A DNA stretch of 12,195 bases from Kiritimatiellia bacterium (GTDB lineage: Bacteria > Verrucomicrobiota > Kiritimatiellia > RFP12 > UBA1067): NCBI GenBank assembly GCA_017459225.1, contig JAFUDL010000103.1:1-12195 (forward strand). The letters run 5' to 3'. Of the stretch, positions 1 through 7,601 are shown piece after piece. Under the pieces are notes generated by a model. That model was given only the letters and a program-made list of their open reading frames with translations. It searched no databases and was not told the origin of the DNA. Made by a program: the position numbers and the translations under genes. Within the stretch, counting starts at the first letter, position 1; every line of letters begins with the position of its first letter.

Positions 1-11
1 AACTTGCTCAA

Positions 12-242
12 CTAGCGTTCGTCGTCACTGTATGCAAGGAATCCAACAGCCAGGCAGAAGCCAGCCGACGCCTCCGCAGGAACCAGAAGGATCCCAGGAG
101 ACGAGACGATCAGCTTTCCAGATATCTTGAACGATTGGGCCTTGATTTCAACACTGTCAAGAAGTTTGCGCAGGGCCTTGACCAGTAGTAGGGCCAGCGG
201 AATTCCCAGGCGTAGCCGTTGTAGCCAGATAGTACCGCGCAT
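12..242 (-). CDS. Doubtful small ORF overlapping the helicase 3' end
   Basis: A 76-codon reading frame on the minus strand whose first 86 nt overlap the end of the helicase gene in another frame. The only ATG in frame is at 242, preceded by a weak AAGG-like Shine-Dalgarno. The product would be mostly hydrophobic, with a basic middle (LRKLLDSVEIKAQ) and a small-residue-rich C-terminus ending in SDDER. I recognise no family. The long overlap is unusual. Either it is not a gene, or it is the original C-terminal extension of the helicase separated by a frameshift near 157-242. Beyond 12 nothing can be said, because the window ends. Confidence 0.2.
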   Translation of the reverse strand: MRGTIWLQRLRLGIPLALLLVKALRKLLDSVEIKAQSFKISGKLIVSSPGILLVPAEASAGFCLAVGFLAYSDDER

Positions 243-1857
243 CGCCCTTCTTCGTGGCGTCGAAAGAGTCCATGAAGGCGCCGCGAAGAAGAGGTATCAC
301 CGCTGTCAGATGTTCGTCTGCCGCTAGCAGCACCTTCGCAACAGGCGTGTCGCGCCTGTACTTGTTTGAGGTCATGTCGTAGCCAAGGAGGTCCATCTGC
401 ATTGAAAGCTGATGCCCGTCGGCGTCTTTCTCCGCAGGCATGCGCAGACGTACCATCTCCGCCAGCAGATCCATGGCGAGCCGCCGGTGCGACAGCTGCC
501 TTCTCCACATCTGTTCCACGCAGGTGCGAAGCCGCACCGCAAGCGCCGGTACGGGTTCGTCGTCGTCATTGTGCAGGAAGTCGGGGATCGAAGTCACCCG
601 CTTCTGGTCTATATGATAACTCTTGTCGAGGTGGATCACGCAAGGACCAGGCGTGCCGCTCCAGCACGCTGCATGCGCCGCACGGCGGAAACGCTCGATT
701 GCCGCATACACTCTGCCATAAGCCGCATAATACGTCTTCTCCTCCTTTTCCACGCGCGTGAGGCGCGCGATCGAGCGCGCGAAGCGCTGAGGGACCACGC
801 GTGCCGCCTCACTGAAATCGTTCTTGCGCTTTTTGCGGTCCTCCTTCTCTCGCGCGCCGATTCTGCGAAGCGTCTCCTTCAACGTCTGTTCGATCGCCTC
901 CGTGCCGTCGGTGAGCGCGAGCCAGCGTCCCTGCTGCCACCTGAATGCGTTGCGGGGATGCGCCACACGCTCGAAGAGATAGTTCGTGTTGGCGCTCTGC
1001 ACGATGTTGCAGGCCACCTTGCCTGGTGCGCGACGCAGGCCGCGTCCGCACATCTGAATCGTCGGCAGGCGAGAGGCGTCGCGCGCGAAAATGCTCGCCA
1101 CGTCGGGCTGGTCGAAACCCTCAGTGAGCATCGCCACGTTCGCCACCACCTGCACATGGCCACTCGCGAAGGCCTCGATCTGGCTCTCCTTGTCGCTATC
1201 GCTCGTCACCACCTCGCAGCCGATACCCACGGCGGCAAGGCGCTCGCGGAACGCCACGCATTCGGCGATCGTGGAGAAGAAGACGAGGCTCTTGCCCCAG
1301 CGGAGAGGATCGGCGAGATAGAAGTCCGCCACCGTGTCCACGCCGTAGTTCGGTATAACGTACGTGTTGAACTGGCTTAGATGCCCTTCGCGAACGAGAC
1401 GACCGATGGAGCATGTGCGCACCGTCTCCTGAAAGGAGAGCTTCATGCGGTCCGTGCGCATTGGCGTGGCCGAGAGACCGATCGTCCACTTTGCGCGCAT
1501 CTTCTCGTAGAGCAGCACGCAGCTCTGCGTAGCCTCGTGGTGCGCCTCGTCGAGAACGACCAGGTCCACCTCGGGCGGCGCCTTTTCGAAGAGCGACACT
1601 GGCCGAATGCGGTCGCCGTAGAGGTCGCGGTTAGCCTCCATCATCTGCTGAAGCAGATGGCGACGCGGCGCCACCCAGCCCACCTTGAGCGTATGGCCTA
1701 GATGCTGCTGAAGGCGATGTATCATCTCAAGGGCCATGTACGTCTTGCCGGAGCCCACAGGCGATTCAAGCAGCACGGAATTGTGGCCGCGTTCGGTGAA
1801 CGCGGCCACACCCTCCCTGATCGCCTCCTGCTGATAGGGTCTATCTTCGTACTGCAT
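157..1857 (-). CDS. SF2 DEAD/DEAH-box helicase (type III restriction/UvrB-like fold)
   Basis: A 566-residue ATP-dependent nucleic-acid helicase or translocase, cytoplasmic. Motifs run in order: Q-like RPYQQEAI (6-13), Walker A SPVGSGKT (32-39), DEAH box VVLDEAHH (100-107), motif III SATP (129-132), motif V MLTEGFDQPD (243-252) and motif VI QMCGRGLRRAPGK (268-280) with paired arginines. Both RecA-like lobes end near residue 330. The remaining ~235 residues are basic, then helical, match nothing I know, and may bind DNA or a partner. The frame is open upstream to 1941, but the ATG at 1857 is chosen because the Q motif follows within six residues and the start lies just after the DUF932 stop (TAG-GGAT-ATG), suggesting translational coupling. 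Substrate unknown. Phage, plasmid and restriction systems use this helicase type, and the DUF932 neighbour favours a mobile-element origin (inference). The C-terminal 20 residues are low complexity and could reflect a frameshift. Confidence 0.93.
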   Translation of the reverse strand: MQYEDRPYQQEAIREGVAAFTERGHNSVLLESPVGSGKTYMALEMIHRLQQHLGHTLKVGWVAPRRHLLQQMMEANRDLYGDRIRPVSLFEKAPPEVDLVVLDEAHHEATQSCVLLYEKMRAKWTIGLSATPMRTDRMKLSFQETVRTCSIGRLVREGHLSQFNTYVIPNYGVDTVADFYLADPLRWGKSLVFFSTIAECVAFRERLAAVGIGCEVVTSDSDKESQIEAFASGHVQVVANVAMLTEGFDQPDVASIFARDASRLPTIQMCGRGLRRAPGKVACNIVQSANTNYLFERVAHPRNAFRWQQGRWLALTDGTEAIEQTLKETLRRIGAREKEDRKKRKNDFSEAARVVPQRFARSIARLTRVEKEEKTYYAAYGRVYAAIERFRRAAHAACWSGTPGPCVIHLDKSYHIDQKRVTSIPDFLHNDDDEPVPALAVRLRTCVEQMWRRQLSHRRLAMDLLAEMVRLRMPAEKDADGHQLSMQMDLLGYDMTSNKYRRDTPVAKVLLAADEHLTAVIPLLRGAFMDSFDATKKGDARYYLATTATPGNSAGPTTGQGPAQTS

Positions 1858-1861
1858 ATCC

Positions 1862-2947
1862 CTACGCAGCCCCCTTTGAGAAGTTGATGCCGTTGAGATA
1901 GAAGCTGCTCGTGCGCGCCGTGTGCGGGTAGAGTCCCTCAAGGTCGAACCCCTTCGAGAGCAGCGTCCCGGAGAACGACTGCAGCGTGGAATCGGACTTG
2001 AGCAGATCCGAATGGTGCGTGCCCAGTTCGGATGCGAAGTTCAGAAGGTCGGCCACGCTGCACCCCACGGGCAGGAGTGGACGCTTCTTCTGGCCGATGT
2101 TCGCAAGGTCAGTCACGCCGTAGCGCACACAAGGATTGTCGGCTACGTCGTTCAGGCGCTCGCGCAGCAGCATCTGGTTGCGGGCGTTCGCCACGGAACG
2201 GCGTATCAGCCCCTCCAGCAGCACCACCTCGCCAACGGACGCCTTCGTCTCTGCCGCATTGCACATGCGCTCCTGCAGCATCTCCACGCCGGACGGATTG
2301 CTGAACGATGCCAGCAGACGGCGGAAATGTTCGCCGCTGTTGTCCTTGATCTCCATCTTCGTGCGAAAGAGCGAAGTCTCTGCCACCGCCCCGTTGGAAC
2401 AGACCTGCCGCCATGTGGCAAGGCTCATGTCTGGCATGCCAACGCCGTCCACCGGCACGCGACAGCGCACGCGCATTCCGTATGTGCTGTCGTTAGGCAC
2501 GTCCCACGGGTCGTCAAGGTCGAGCATCGCGCTCAGCACACCGTCGCTGTATTCTACGCCGGTAAGGCGCTTGTCGTTGTGCAGAACGTTCTCGATGTAG
2601 TTGATGGGCATCGGCAGGCCCTTGTTCTGGGTGAGGCCGAGAGCCTGCCGGCCTTCGGTGTCCACCGTCACGCGCAGCTGAAGGTCCGGAACCTTCGCGG
2701 CCGCGCGCTCCATCACCTCGAGCGGCGTGAAGAAGCCAAACACGCCGTATGGTATGCCAAGTTCGCCGGCCAGCGTCTTGTAGAAGCGGTCGCTCAGCTT
2801 GTAGGCGGAGTTGTCGATGACGAGACTCTTGATCTTGGTCTCGTCGCAGTCGAGCGCCTCCACCATCTGGCGGGGCGTAATCGGAACGGGCTCGAAGCGA
2901 TTGCAGATTCGCTCGCCCGGCTTGAGTTTGGTTTTTGTGTTTTTCAT
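1862..2947 (-). CDS. DUF932-like phage/plasmid-type protein
   Basis: A 361-residue soluble protein with no signal peptide or membrane segment. Overall layout and the block TWRQVCSNGAVAET (178-191) resemble DUF932 (phage/plasmid-like proteins), whose members carry a conserved R-x-V-C-x-N-G/T core. The assignment is by eye and moderate; function of the family is not established. Start choice: ATG 2947 has GGTGAG four bases upstream. An ATG at 2959 and another at 3025 are in frame, and the frame stays open to 3175 inside the sigma gene. The 2948-3033 stretch is clearly AT-richer than the gene body and looks untranslated, but a start at 3025 (MKFILEKSTPG...) cannot be excluded. The gene lies 86 nt after the sigma-70 gene and 4 nt before the helicase ATG, so it is very probably co-transcribed with the helicase. 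Confidence 0.7.
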   Translation of the reverse strand: MKNTKTKLKPGERICNRFEPVPITPRQMVEALDCDETKIKSLVIDNSAYKLSDRFYKTLAGELGIPYGVFGFFTPLEVMERAAAKVPDLQLRVTVDTEGRQALGLTQNKGLPMPINYIENVLHNDKRLTGVEYSDGVLSAMLDLDDPWDVPNDSTYGMRVRCRVPVDGVGMPDMSLATWRQVCSNGAVAETSLFRTKMEIKDNSGEHFRRLLASFSNPSGVEMLQERMCNAAETKASVGEVVLLEGLIRRSVANARNQMLLRERLNDVADNPCVRYGVTDLANIGQKKRPLLPVGCSVADLLNFASELGTHHSDLLKSDSTLQSFSGTLLSKGFDLEGLYPHTARTSSFYLNGINFSKGAA

Positions 2948-3033
2948 AGTGCTCACCATGATTTTAAATTGTTCTGGTAGGGTTTTTCTTACACCTGGAG
3001 TTGATTTTTCTAGGATAAATTTCATCCCATGTC

Positions 3034-4467
3034 TTAGGCGCTCTTCGCAATGAATCCGCGCAGACGGAGCGACCGTGTGGGATGGCGCAGCTGGCGGAGA
3101 GCCTTCGTCTCGAGCTGACGCACACGCTCGCGCGTGACGTTCAGCATCCGCCCCACCTCCTCGAGCGTGCGGCAATTGCCGTCAACAAGCCCGTAGCGGT
3201 ATTCGAGCAACTCGCGTTCGCGGGCGTTCAGAGTGCCCAATGCGGATATCAGCTGCTCGCGCATGAGGCTCTTGTCGGTTTCCTCGCCAGGATCGACGGC
3301 GGTCGTATCCTCCACGAAGTCGCCCATGCAGGCATCTTCGTCGTCCCCAACCTTCGTCTGAAGAGAGACGGGCGTCCACGCCATTTTTCTGAGCGAGCGC
3401 ACCTTCCACTCGGGCACCCCCATTTCCCAGGCTAGTTCCTTGGCGGAGGGATCTCTTCCCAGCCGCTGCACAAGTTGCGCGCATACGCGGTTCATGTTGT
3501 GGATCTGCTCAATCAGATGCACCGGCAGGCGGATCGTGCGGGCCTGATCGGCTATCGCTCGCGTCGCGGCCTGGCGGATCCACCATGTGGCGTAGGTCGA
3601 GAACCTGTAGCCTCGCCGGTAGTCGAAAAGCTCCACCGCACGCACAAGACCGGTGTTGCCCTCCTGGACCAGATCAAGAAACTCCAGGCCAAGATGCAGA
3701 AGGTGTTTGATGGTGGAGACCACTAGCCTGAGGTTTGCCTCGACCACGCGAGTGCGCTTTGACTGAAGAATCTCCAACTGCCTGCGCAGTTCGCCGAAAC
3801 GCTCCACGAATTCTCCCGCCGCCATTCCGGACTCCTTCTCCAAAGACGCCAATCTCGTTCGAATTGCGGCAAGTTCGACGTCACGTTTCTTCGAAGGCCG
3901 TTTCGCGAGCAGGCGGACCTTTTCGGCGATCAAAGCCCCGCAAGGCCGATAGAGTCGCTCTTCCGCTTCTGCGCAGAGCGACTCAAAACATTTCTGCTCT
4001 ATACAAAGTTTCTCTGCGAACCTCTCCATATCCGCACTGCTGCGAACACACTTCAGCTTTCGCCTCAGTTCTGGTATCATCGCCACATATTCCGCCCGGC
4101 CGCCCGAGAAATCTACAGAGACGATTCCGTCGAACCGTCCGTCCTGCCCCTCGATTCTGTCCAGCAGCCGCATATACATCGCCGGCGCGAACCTGAACCG
4201 GTTGAAGAGCTTTCTGCTGCTCTTCTTCGCCGCTTCCATGGCCTTGAATGCCGCCAGCTCCTCGCCTTCAGTCATAAGTGGCACCCGCGCCATCTCACGC
4301 ATGTAAAGCTGGACGGTCTCATTGGACATCGCCTCCTTCTCCTTCGCGAGCTTGACCTCCTTCTCAGTCAGTTCCTCTGCATCCGTCAGTTCCTCTCCAT
4401 CCACAATCTCCTCGGTATTGATCACGTCCTCGGTAAACAATTCATCTGTCTGCTCAATGTAGCTCAT
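3034..4467 (-). CDS. Primary-type sigma-70 factor (RpoD/SigA-like)
   Basis: A 477-residue sigma factor that directs RNA polymerase to -10/-35 promoters. Residues 1-47 are a very acidic low-complexity leader (EELTDAEELTEKE), where full-size RpoD has region 1.1. Region 1.2 is at ~48-80 (VQLYMREMARVPLMTEGEE) and a ~155-residue helical non-conserved region at ~80-235. Regions 2.1-2.4 are at ~240-312, with FLDLVQEGN and the -10-reading block STYATWWIRQAATR. Region 3 follows at ~313-395, including the finger-like MGDFVEDTTAVDPGE. Region 4 is at ~405-475, with NARERELLEYRYGL and the -35 helix VTRERVRQLETKAL. Promoter-reading residues look standard, so it should use ordinary primary-type promoters. 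Region 2.1/2.2 reads IKHLLHLGLEFL where most RpoD proteins have AKKYxxRGLxFL, which hints at a paralogue rather than the housekeeping copy. The start is fixed by AGGAGT at 4475-4480, seven bases from the ATG. The downstream DUF932/helicase pair is 86 nt away. Confidence 0.96.
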   Translation of the reverse strand: MSYIEQTDELFTEDVINTEEIVDGEELTDAEELTEKEVKLAKEKEAMSNETVQLYMREMARVPLMTEGEELAAFKAMEAAKKSSRKLFNRFRFAPAMYMRLLDRIEGQDGRFDGIVSVDFSGGRAEYVAMIPELRRKLKCVRSSADMERFAEKLCIEQKCFESLCAEAEERLYRPCGALIAEKVRLLAKRPSKKRDVELAAIRTRLASLEKESGMAAGEFVERFGELRRQLEILQSKRTRVVEANLRLVVSTIKHLLHLGLEFLDLVQEGNTGLVRAVELFDYRRGYRFSTYATWWIRQAATRAIADQARTIRLPVHLIEQIHNMNRVCAQLVQRLGRDPSAKELAWEMGVPEWKVRSLRKMAWTPVSLQTKVGDDEDACMGDFVEDTTAVDPGEETDKSLMREQLISALGTLNARERELLEYRYGLVDGNCRTLEEVGRMLNVTRERVRQLETKALRQLRHPTRSLRLRGFIAKSA

Positions 4468-4565
4468 TCTAAGTACTCCTTTGGGGTTGGGGTTAGGTTT
4501 AATGCTTGATATTTATATATGCAGACGCAACAACTTCCATCTGCCATACGATTTTATTGAAAATC

Positions 4566-4581
4566 GGAAACATCTGTTTCC
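4566..4581. promoter_or_regulatory. Candidate operator: 7-bp dyad with 2-nt spacer
   Basis: GGAAACA-TC-TGTTTCC is a perfect inverted repeat of seven bases around a two-base centre. It lies about 100 nt upstream of the sigma-70 start and 260 nt upstream of the DUF4838 start. The length and symmetry suit a dimeric helix-turn-helix regulator, but no regulator is encoded nearby and a small RNA hairpin is equally possible. No terminator-like T tract follows it. Confidence 0.3.
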
Positions 4582-4699
4582 AAAATTCAGTCTAGCGGCC
4601 AATAATTTGGACGTTGCCGCTTCGTCATGTTCACATTGTGCTATCTCCTTTCACATAAGGGAGAACTATGTCATAGGCAGAATCTTACATTGTTTTTAG

Positions 4700-4727
4700 G
4701 ACAAAAGACAGAAGACAAACGACAAAG
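4700..4727 (+). repeat. Four tandem 7-mers (GACARAN)
   Basis: Four consecutive 7-nt units, GACAAAA, GACAGAA, GACAAAC and GACAAAG, sit in the leader region of the DUF4838 gene. They are non-coding, purine-rich on the plus strand, and have no known function. Confidence 0.8.
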
Positions 4728-4780
4728 GATCGGGTTGCATGTCGCCCCGCGTTCTTCAACCACCATCCATTGTCAAACTC

Positions 4781-4804
4781 CGAAACCTCGAAACTTCGAA
4801 ACTA
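4781..4804 (+). repeat. Three tandem 8-mers (CGAAACNN)
   Basis: Three consecutive 8-nt units, CGAAACCT, CGAAACTT and CGAAACTA, end 39 nt before the chosen DUF4838 start codon. They differ in sequence and period from the 7-mers at 4700-4727, so the same gap hosts two unrelated microrepeats. The placement near the likely promoter or leader makes a regulatory role possible but unproven. Confidence 0.8.
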
Positions 4805-4843
4805 GACTTGCCGCAGCGCCAAGGAAATGCTACTCTTATAAAC

Positions 4844-7117
4844 ATGAAAGCACAGCATCTTCTTATACGGGCGGCGGCAATCGTCACCACTTTCATGATT
4901 GCAGGCCTGGCATTCGCGGCAACTCCGTACGAAGTGGCGGGGCCTAGTGCGCCGAAGCCACACGAGCAGACCGCCATGAACGAACTTTCCGCATATCTCG
5001 AAAGGCGCGTGGCGGGCAAGTTGCGCGTGGGCGGCAAGGAGGGTGTAGTCTTCCGCGTGGGCGACACGGATCTTGCGCGGCGGGAGGGATTGCTCTCCTC
5101 GCAGCTTCCCTCCGAAAAGTGGATCGTGCGCTCGTTCGGCAACGAAGTGCTGCTGAACGGCGGCGGTGCTCGTGGTGCACTCTTCGCCGTGTACCATTTT
5201 CTGGAGGACTGCTGCGGCGTGCGATGGTGGAGCGAGTTCGAGGAAGACGTGCCGCCGGCGGGTCCGCTCGACCTCCCGGCGCTCGACATGCATGGCCAGC
5301 CCGCCTTCGCCTTCCGCGACATCTATCGCTCGGAAAGCGGCTCCAACCACGCTCGCTTCGAGCGGCGCGTGCGCATGAACGCCCACGGCGACGCGGCTCT
5401 CGGCGGCGCGTTCGCCTTCGGTCCGCCGAACTTCTGCCATACGTTCGACTACTACCTCAACGCCGAGAAGCACATGAAGGACCATCCCGAGTGGTTCTCC
5501 CTACGCGGCGGGAAGCGTGTGGGCGGGCAGCGCGACGGACAGCTCTGCCTCACGAACCCCGAAGTGCAGGACGAGGTGCTCAAGCGCCTTCTCGCCAACA
5601 TCGAGAAGGGAAACGCAAAGGCCCTTAAGAGCGGCGTGGAGCCTCCTCGCATCTACGACATCTCGCACAACGACAACCGCGGCTACTGCCAGTGCGACCG
5701 CTGCAACGCCGCAGCCGAGAAGTACGGCCTCTCGGGCGTCAACCTGAACTTCGTGAACTCGCTCGCCGCCGAAGTGGCAAAGAAATATCCCAACGTTCTG
5801 CTCTGCACATGGGCATACCAGTACACGCAGGACGTGCCCACGGGAGGCGTGCGCGCGGCGGACAACGTGATCGTGCGACTCTGCGACACCGACTCCAACC
5901 AGGCCTCGTCCATCGCCGAACCCGACAACCGCGCATACTACGACCGCGTGATCGCCTGGAGCAAGGCCACGAAGCATCTCTTCGTCTGGGACTACGCGAT
6001 CACGTTCTCGAAGGGGCTCACGGACCTGCCCTTTGCAAGCGAATTCCACTATGGCGACCTCTTCCGCCATTACCGCACGTACAACGTCTCTGGCATCTTC
6101 TGGGAACACGAGCATCCCTACAAGGCCGACATGTGGGAACTTAAGTTCTTCCTCGAGACGAAGTTGATGGAGAACCCGGACCTCGACTGCAACGCGCTTA
6201 TCGAACGCTTCATGCGCGAATACTACGGCCCCGCGGGCAAGCACATCCTCGCCTACCGGCGCCACCTCGACAAGATCCGCCGCGAGAAGAACGCGTTCGT
6301 GAGCTGGTTCCCGCAGCTCTCCGCATTCAAGTACATCACGACGGAAGACGTCGCCACATGCAACCAGATGCTTGACGCGGCCGAGGCTGCAGTTGCCGGG
6401 AATGCAAAGTTGCTGGCGCGCGTGCGGCATGCACGGCTCGGACTCGACCGCCTGATCTGCCTGCGGTCGCGTCCCATCCTCTTTCACGCTCCTGGACGCG
6501 ATGGCGCAGAGGAAACGAAGATCCCAGGGTTCGACGCCGCGAAGGCGCGCCTGCGGGACGACTGGCCAAAGTGGATCGCGCCCTATCCAAAGGCAAAGGA
6601 TCTCGTCAAAAAGGAACATGACTTTTTGGCCGGCATCCTCACCCCGCCAAAGTCCCTCCCCGTGCCAGATCAGTTCCGCGACAGAAGCTTCTACGATTTT
6701 CCCGCGCAGTTCCTCACGAGCCATGGGAAGAACGAGACTCTCGTGGACGACCCTGAGAGCCCAGTGGGGCGGGCGATGCGCACTGCGGCGGACAAGAGCC
6801 ATTACTTCCAGCTGCCGTTCGGCGGCGGGGTCTACGACGAACATGCGAAAAAGTCGCTCGGCAACGGATCTTTCAAGACGGTGAAAGGTGATGGCTACCA
6901 ATGGTACCGCCTATGCAGGGCGAAGTTCAACGACCGCTGCTACCTGTGGCTCACGCGCGCGTGGACCACGCAGCTGAAGACGGGCAACTTTCCGAACCTC
7001 TTCGGAAAGGAGCTGGAGCTGTGGGTATCAGTGAAGTTCACCGGCCCCATGTTCCGCCCCGGCACAGAAGGCGAAAGCTACATCTGGATCGACCGCGTGA
7101 TCCTCGCCGTTCCTTAA
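4844..7117 (+). CDS. Secreted DUF4838 protein, glycoside-hydrolase-like
   Basis: A 757-residue exported protein. Residues 1-25 form a clear Sec signal peptide (basic start, hydrophobic core, AFA cleavage site before ATPYEV), so it acts in the periplasm or outside. Residues ~28-140 resemble the N-terminal alpha/beta domain that precedes catalytic domains in GH67/GH20-type enzymes (RVGDTD, LLNGGGARGALFAVYHFLEDCCGVRWW). Residues ~150-480 match DUF4838: NFCHTFDYYL, HPEWFSLRGG, QLCLTNPEV, the hallmark YCQCDRC (281-287), WAYQY and EHEHPYKADMWELKFFLETKL. The C-terminal ~230 residues are a further, unassigned domain. The family is linked by fold to alpha-glucuronidase-like enzymes and occurs in polysaccharide degraders, but substrate and reaction are not established. 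The frame opens at 4739, but the ATG at 4844 is chosen because it starts the signal peptide. There is no Shine-Dalgarno at usual spacing. It appears monocistronic. Acidic residues such as E420 and E422 are conceivable catalytic candidates only. Confidence 0.93.
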   Translation: MKAQHLLIRAAAIVTTFMIAGLAFAATPYEVAGPSAPKPHEQTAMNELSAYLERRVAGKLRVGGKEGVVFRVGDTDLARREGLLSSQLPSEKWIVRSFGNEVLLNGGGARGALFAVYHFLEDCCGVRWWSEFEEDVPPAGPLDLPALDMHGQPAFAFRDIYRSESGSNHARFERRVRMNAHGDAALGGAFAFGPPNFCHTFDYYLNAEKHMKDHPEWFSLRGGKRVGGQRDGQLCLTNPEVQDEVLKRLLANIEKGNAKALKSGVEPPRIYDISHNDNRGYCQCDRCNAAAEKYGLSGVNLNFVNSLAAEVAKKYPNVLLCTWAYQYTQDVPTGGVRAADNVIVRLCDTDSNQASSIAEPDNRAYYDRVIAWSKATKHLFVWDYAITFSKGLTDLPFASEFHYGDLFRHYRTYNVSGIFWEHEHPYKADMWELKFFLETKLMENPDLDCNALIERFMREYYGPAGKHILAYRRHLDKIRREKNAFVSWFPQLSAFKYITTEDVATCNQMLDAAEAAVAGNAKLLARVRHARLGLDRLICLRSRPILFHAPGRDGAEETKIPGFDAAKARLRDDWPKWIAPYPKAKDLVKKEHDFLAGILTPPKSLPVPDQFRDRSFYDFPAQFLTSHGKNETLVDDPESPVGRAMRTAADKSHYFQLPFGGGVYDEHAKKSLGNGSFKTVKGDGYQWYRLCRAKFNDRCYLWLTRAWTTQLKTGNFPNLFGKELELWVSVKFTGPMFRPGTEGESYIWIDRVILAVP

Positions 7118-7151
7118 GCGGGGACGCTCCTCACACGGCGGGGCGGCACTA

Positions 7152-7228
7152 GGAGAACGGGCACCTTGCCCGTTCGTAAGGGCAGACGATGGCCTGCCAA
7201 ACGCGAACGGGATGGGAGCCCGTTCTCC
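7152..7228. repeat. REP-like double hairpin (GAACGGGC / GCCCGTTC)
   Basis: The arms GGAGAACGGGC (7152-7162) and GCCCGTTCTCC (7218-7228) are perfect 11-nt inverted repeats. Inside, GAACGGGC (7155-7162) pairs with GCCCGTTC (7168-7175) over a 5-nt loop, and GAACGGG (7205-7211) pairs with CCCGTTC (7219-7225). The element can therefore fold as two small hairpins or one long stem. It begins 34 nt after the DUF4838 stop, so it may protect or end that transcript, but it lacks a T tract. Confidence 0.8.
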
Positions 7229-7601
7229 CAATAGCATTTGGGCGTATCTACGTTATTCACCGAGGAGGGAAGACTCTAACTCCAAGAGCTCGCAAAATCG
7301 GTTCCGCTACCGCTTCATCCATGCTTCGCATCGTCCAACCACACACAGATTACAGAATCTTTTGATGTAAGTAAGTAAGGTCTATACGCACAAACTTAAG
7401 GCAATGGAAAAAGCCGATGAGTTTTTTGCTACCATAACAGATCTTGTGAAGAGCCTAAAATCGCTTTGAATGCCCATCATCATCAATGGCCAGTATACAA
7501 CGGAATCGAACTATATTTGGCAGTTGGGTACTGTCCCAAACCCCTAATGCAATCTGATCACAAGCAATTCGGGATTTCCCAACTCCTCAAATCTGGCTGT
7601 T

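Larger units (their letters stand above)
4468..4843. other. Divergent intergenic region, sigma-70 / DUF4838
   Basis: 376 nt between two divergently transcribed genes, with no convincing ORF. From left: the sigma-70 Shine-Dalgarno; a telomere-like G-rich run of GGGGTT units (4484-4499, C-rich in the sigma transcript); an AT-rich stretch (about 4508-4520) that may hold the minus-strand promoter, though no clean -35/-10 pair is visible; a 7-bp dyad at 4566-4581; a weak CTCCTT/AAGGGAG hairpin near 4645-4665; and two tandem repeats at 4700-4727 and 4781-4804. The plus-strand promoter for the DUF4838 gene is not obvious. A TATAAA at 4837-4842 touches the start codon and TTGCCG sits at 4808-4813, but their spacing is poor. 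Confidence 0.7.

Noticed and set aside
412..1380. Long plus-strand frame (322 codons) opposite the helicase gene
   Set aside because: Antisense shadow of a GC-rich gene; the minus strand has the full set of helicase motifs.
1922..2980. Long plus-strand frame (352 codons) opposite the DUF932-like gene
   Set aside because: His/Val/Arg-rich antisense composition typical of shadow frames, no domain, no ribosome site.
4481..4699. 72-codon plus-strand frame in the divergent gap
   Set aside because: Non-ATG start, AT-rich random-looking composition, no ribosome site, and it overlaps repeat and leader elements.
4700..4804. CRISPR array
   Set aside because: Units are 7-8 nt with no spacers and no cas genes nearby.
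5501..6901. 466-codon minus-strand frame inside the DUF4838 gene
   Set aside because: Low-complexity Val/Ala/Arg antisense translation; the plus strand has a clear signal peptide and family motifs.
7152..7228. Rho-independent terminator for the DUF4838 gene
   Set aside because: Strong stem but no T tract on either strand; the same motif recurs at 7602-7627, so a dispersed repeat is the better call.
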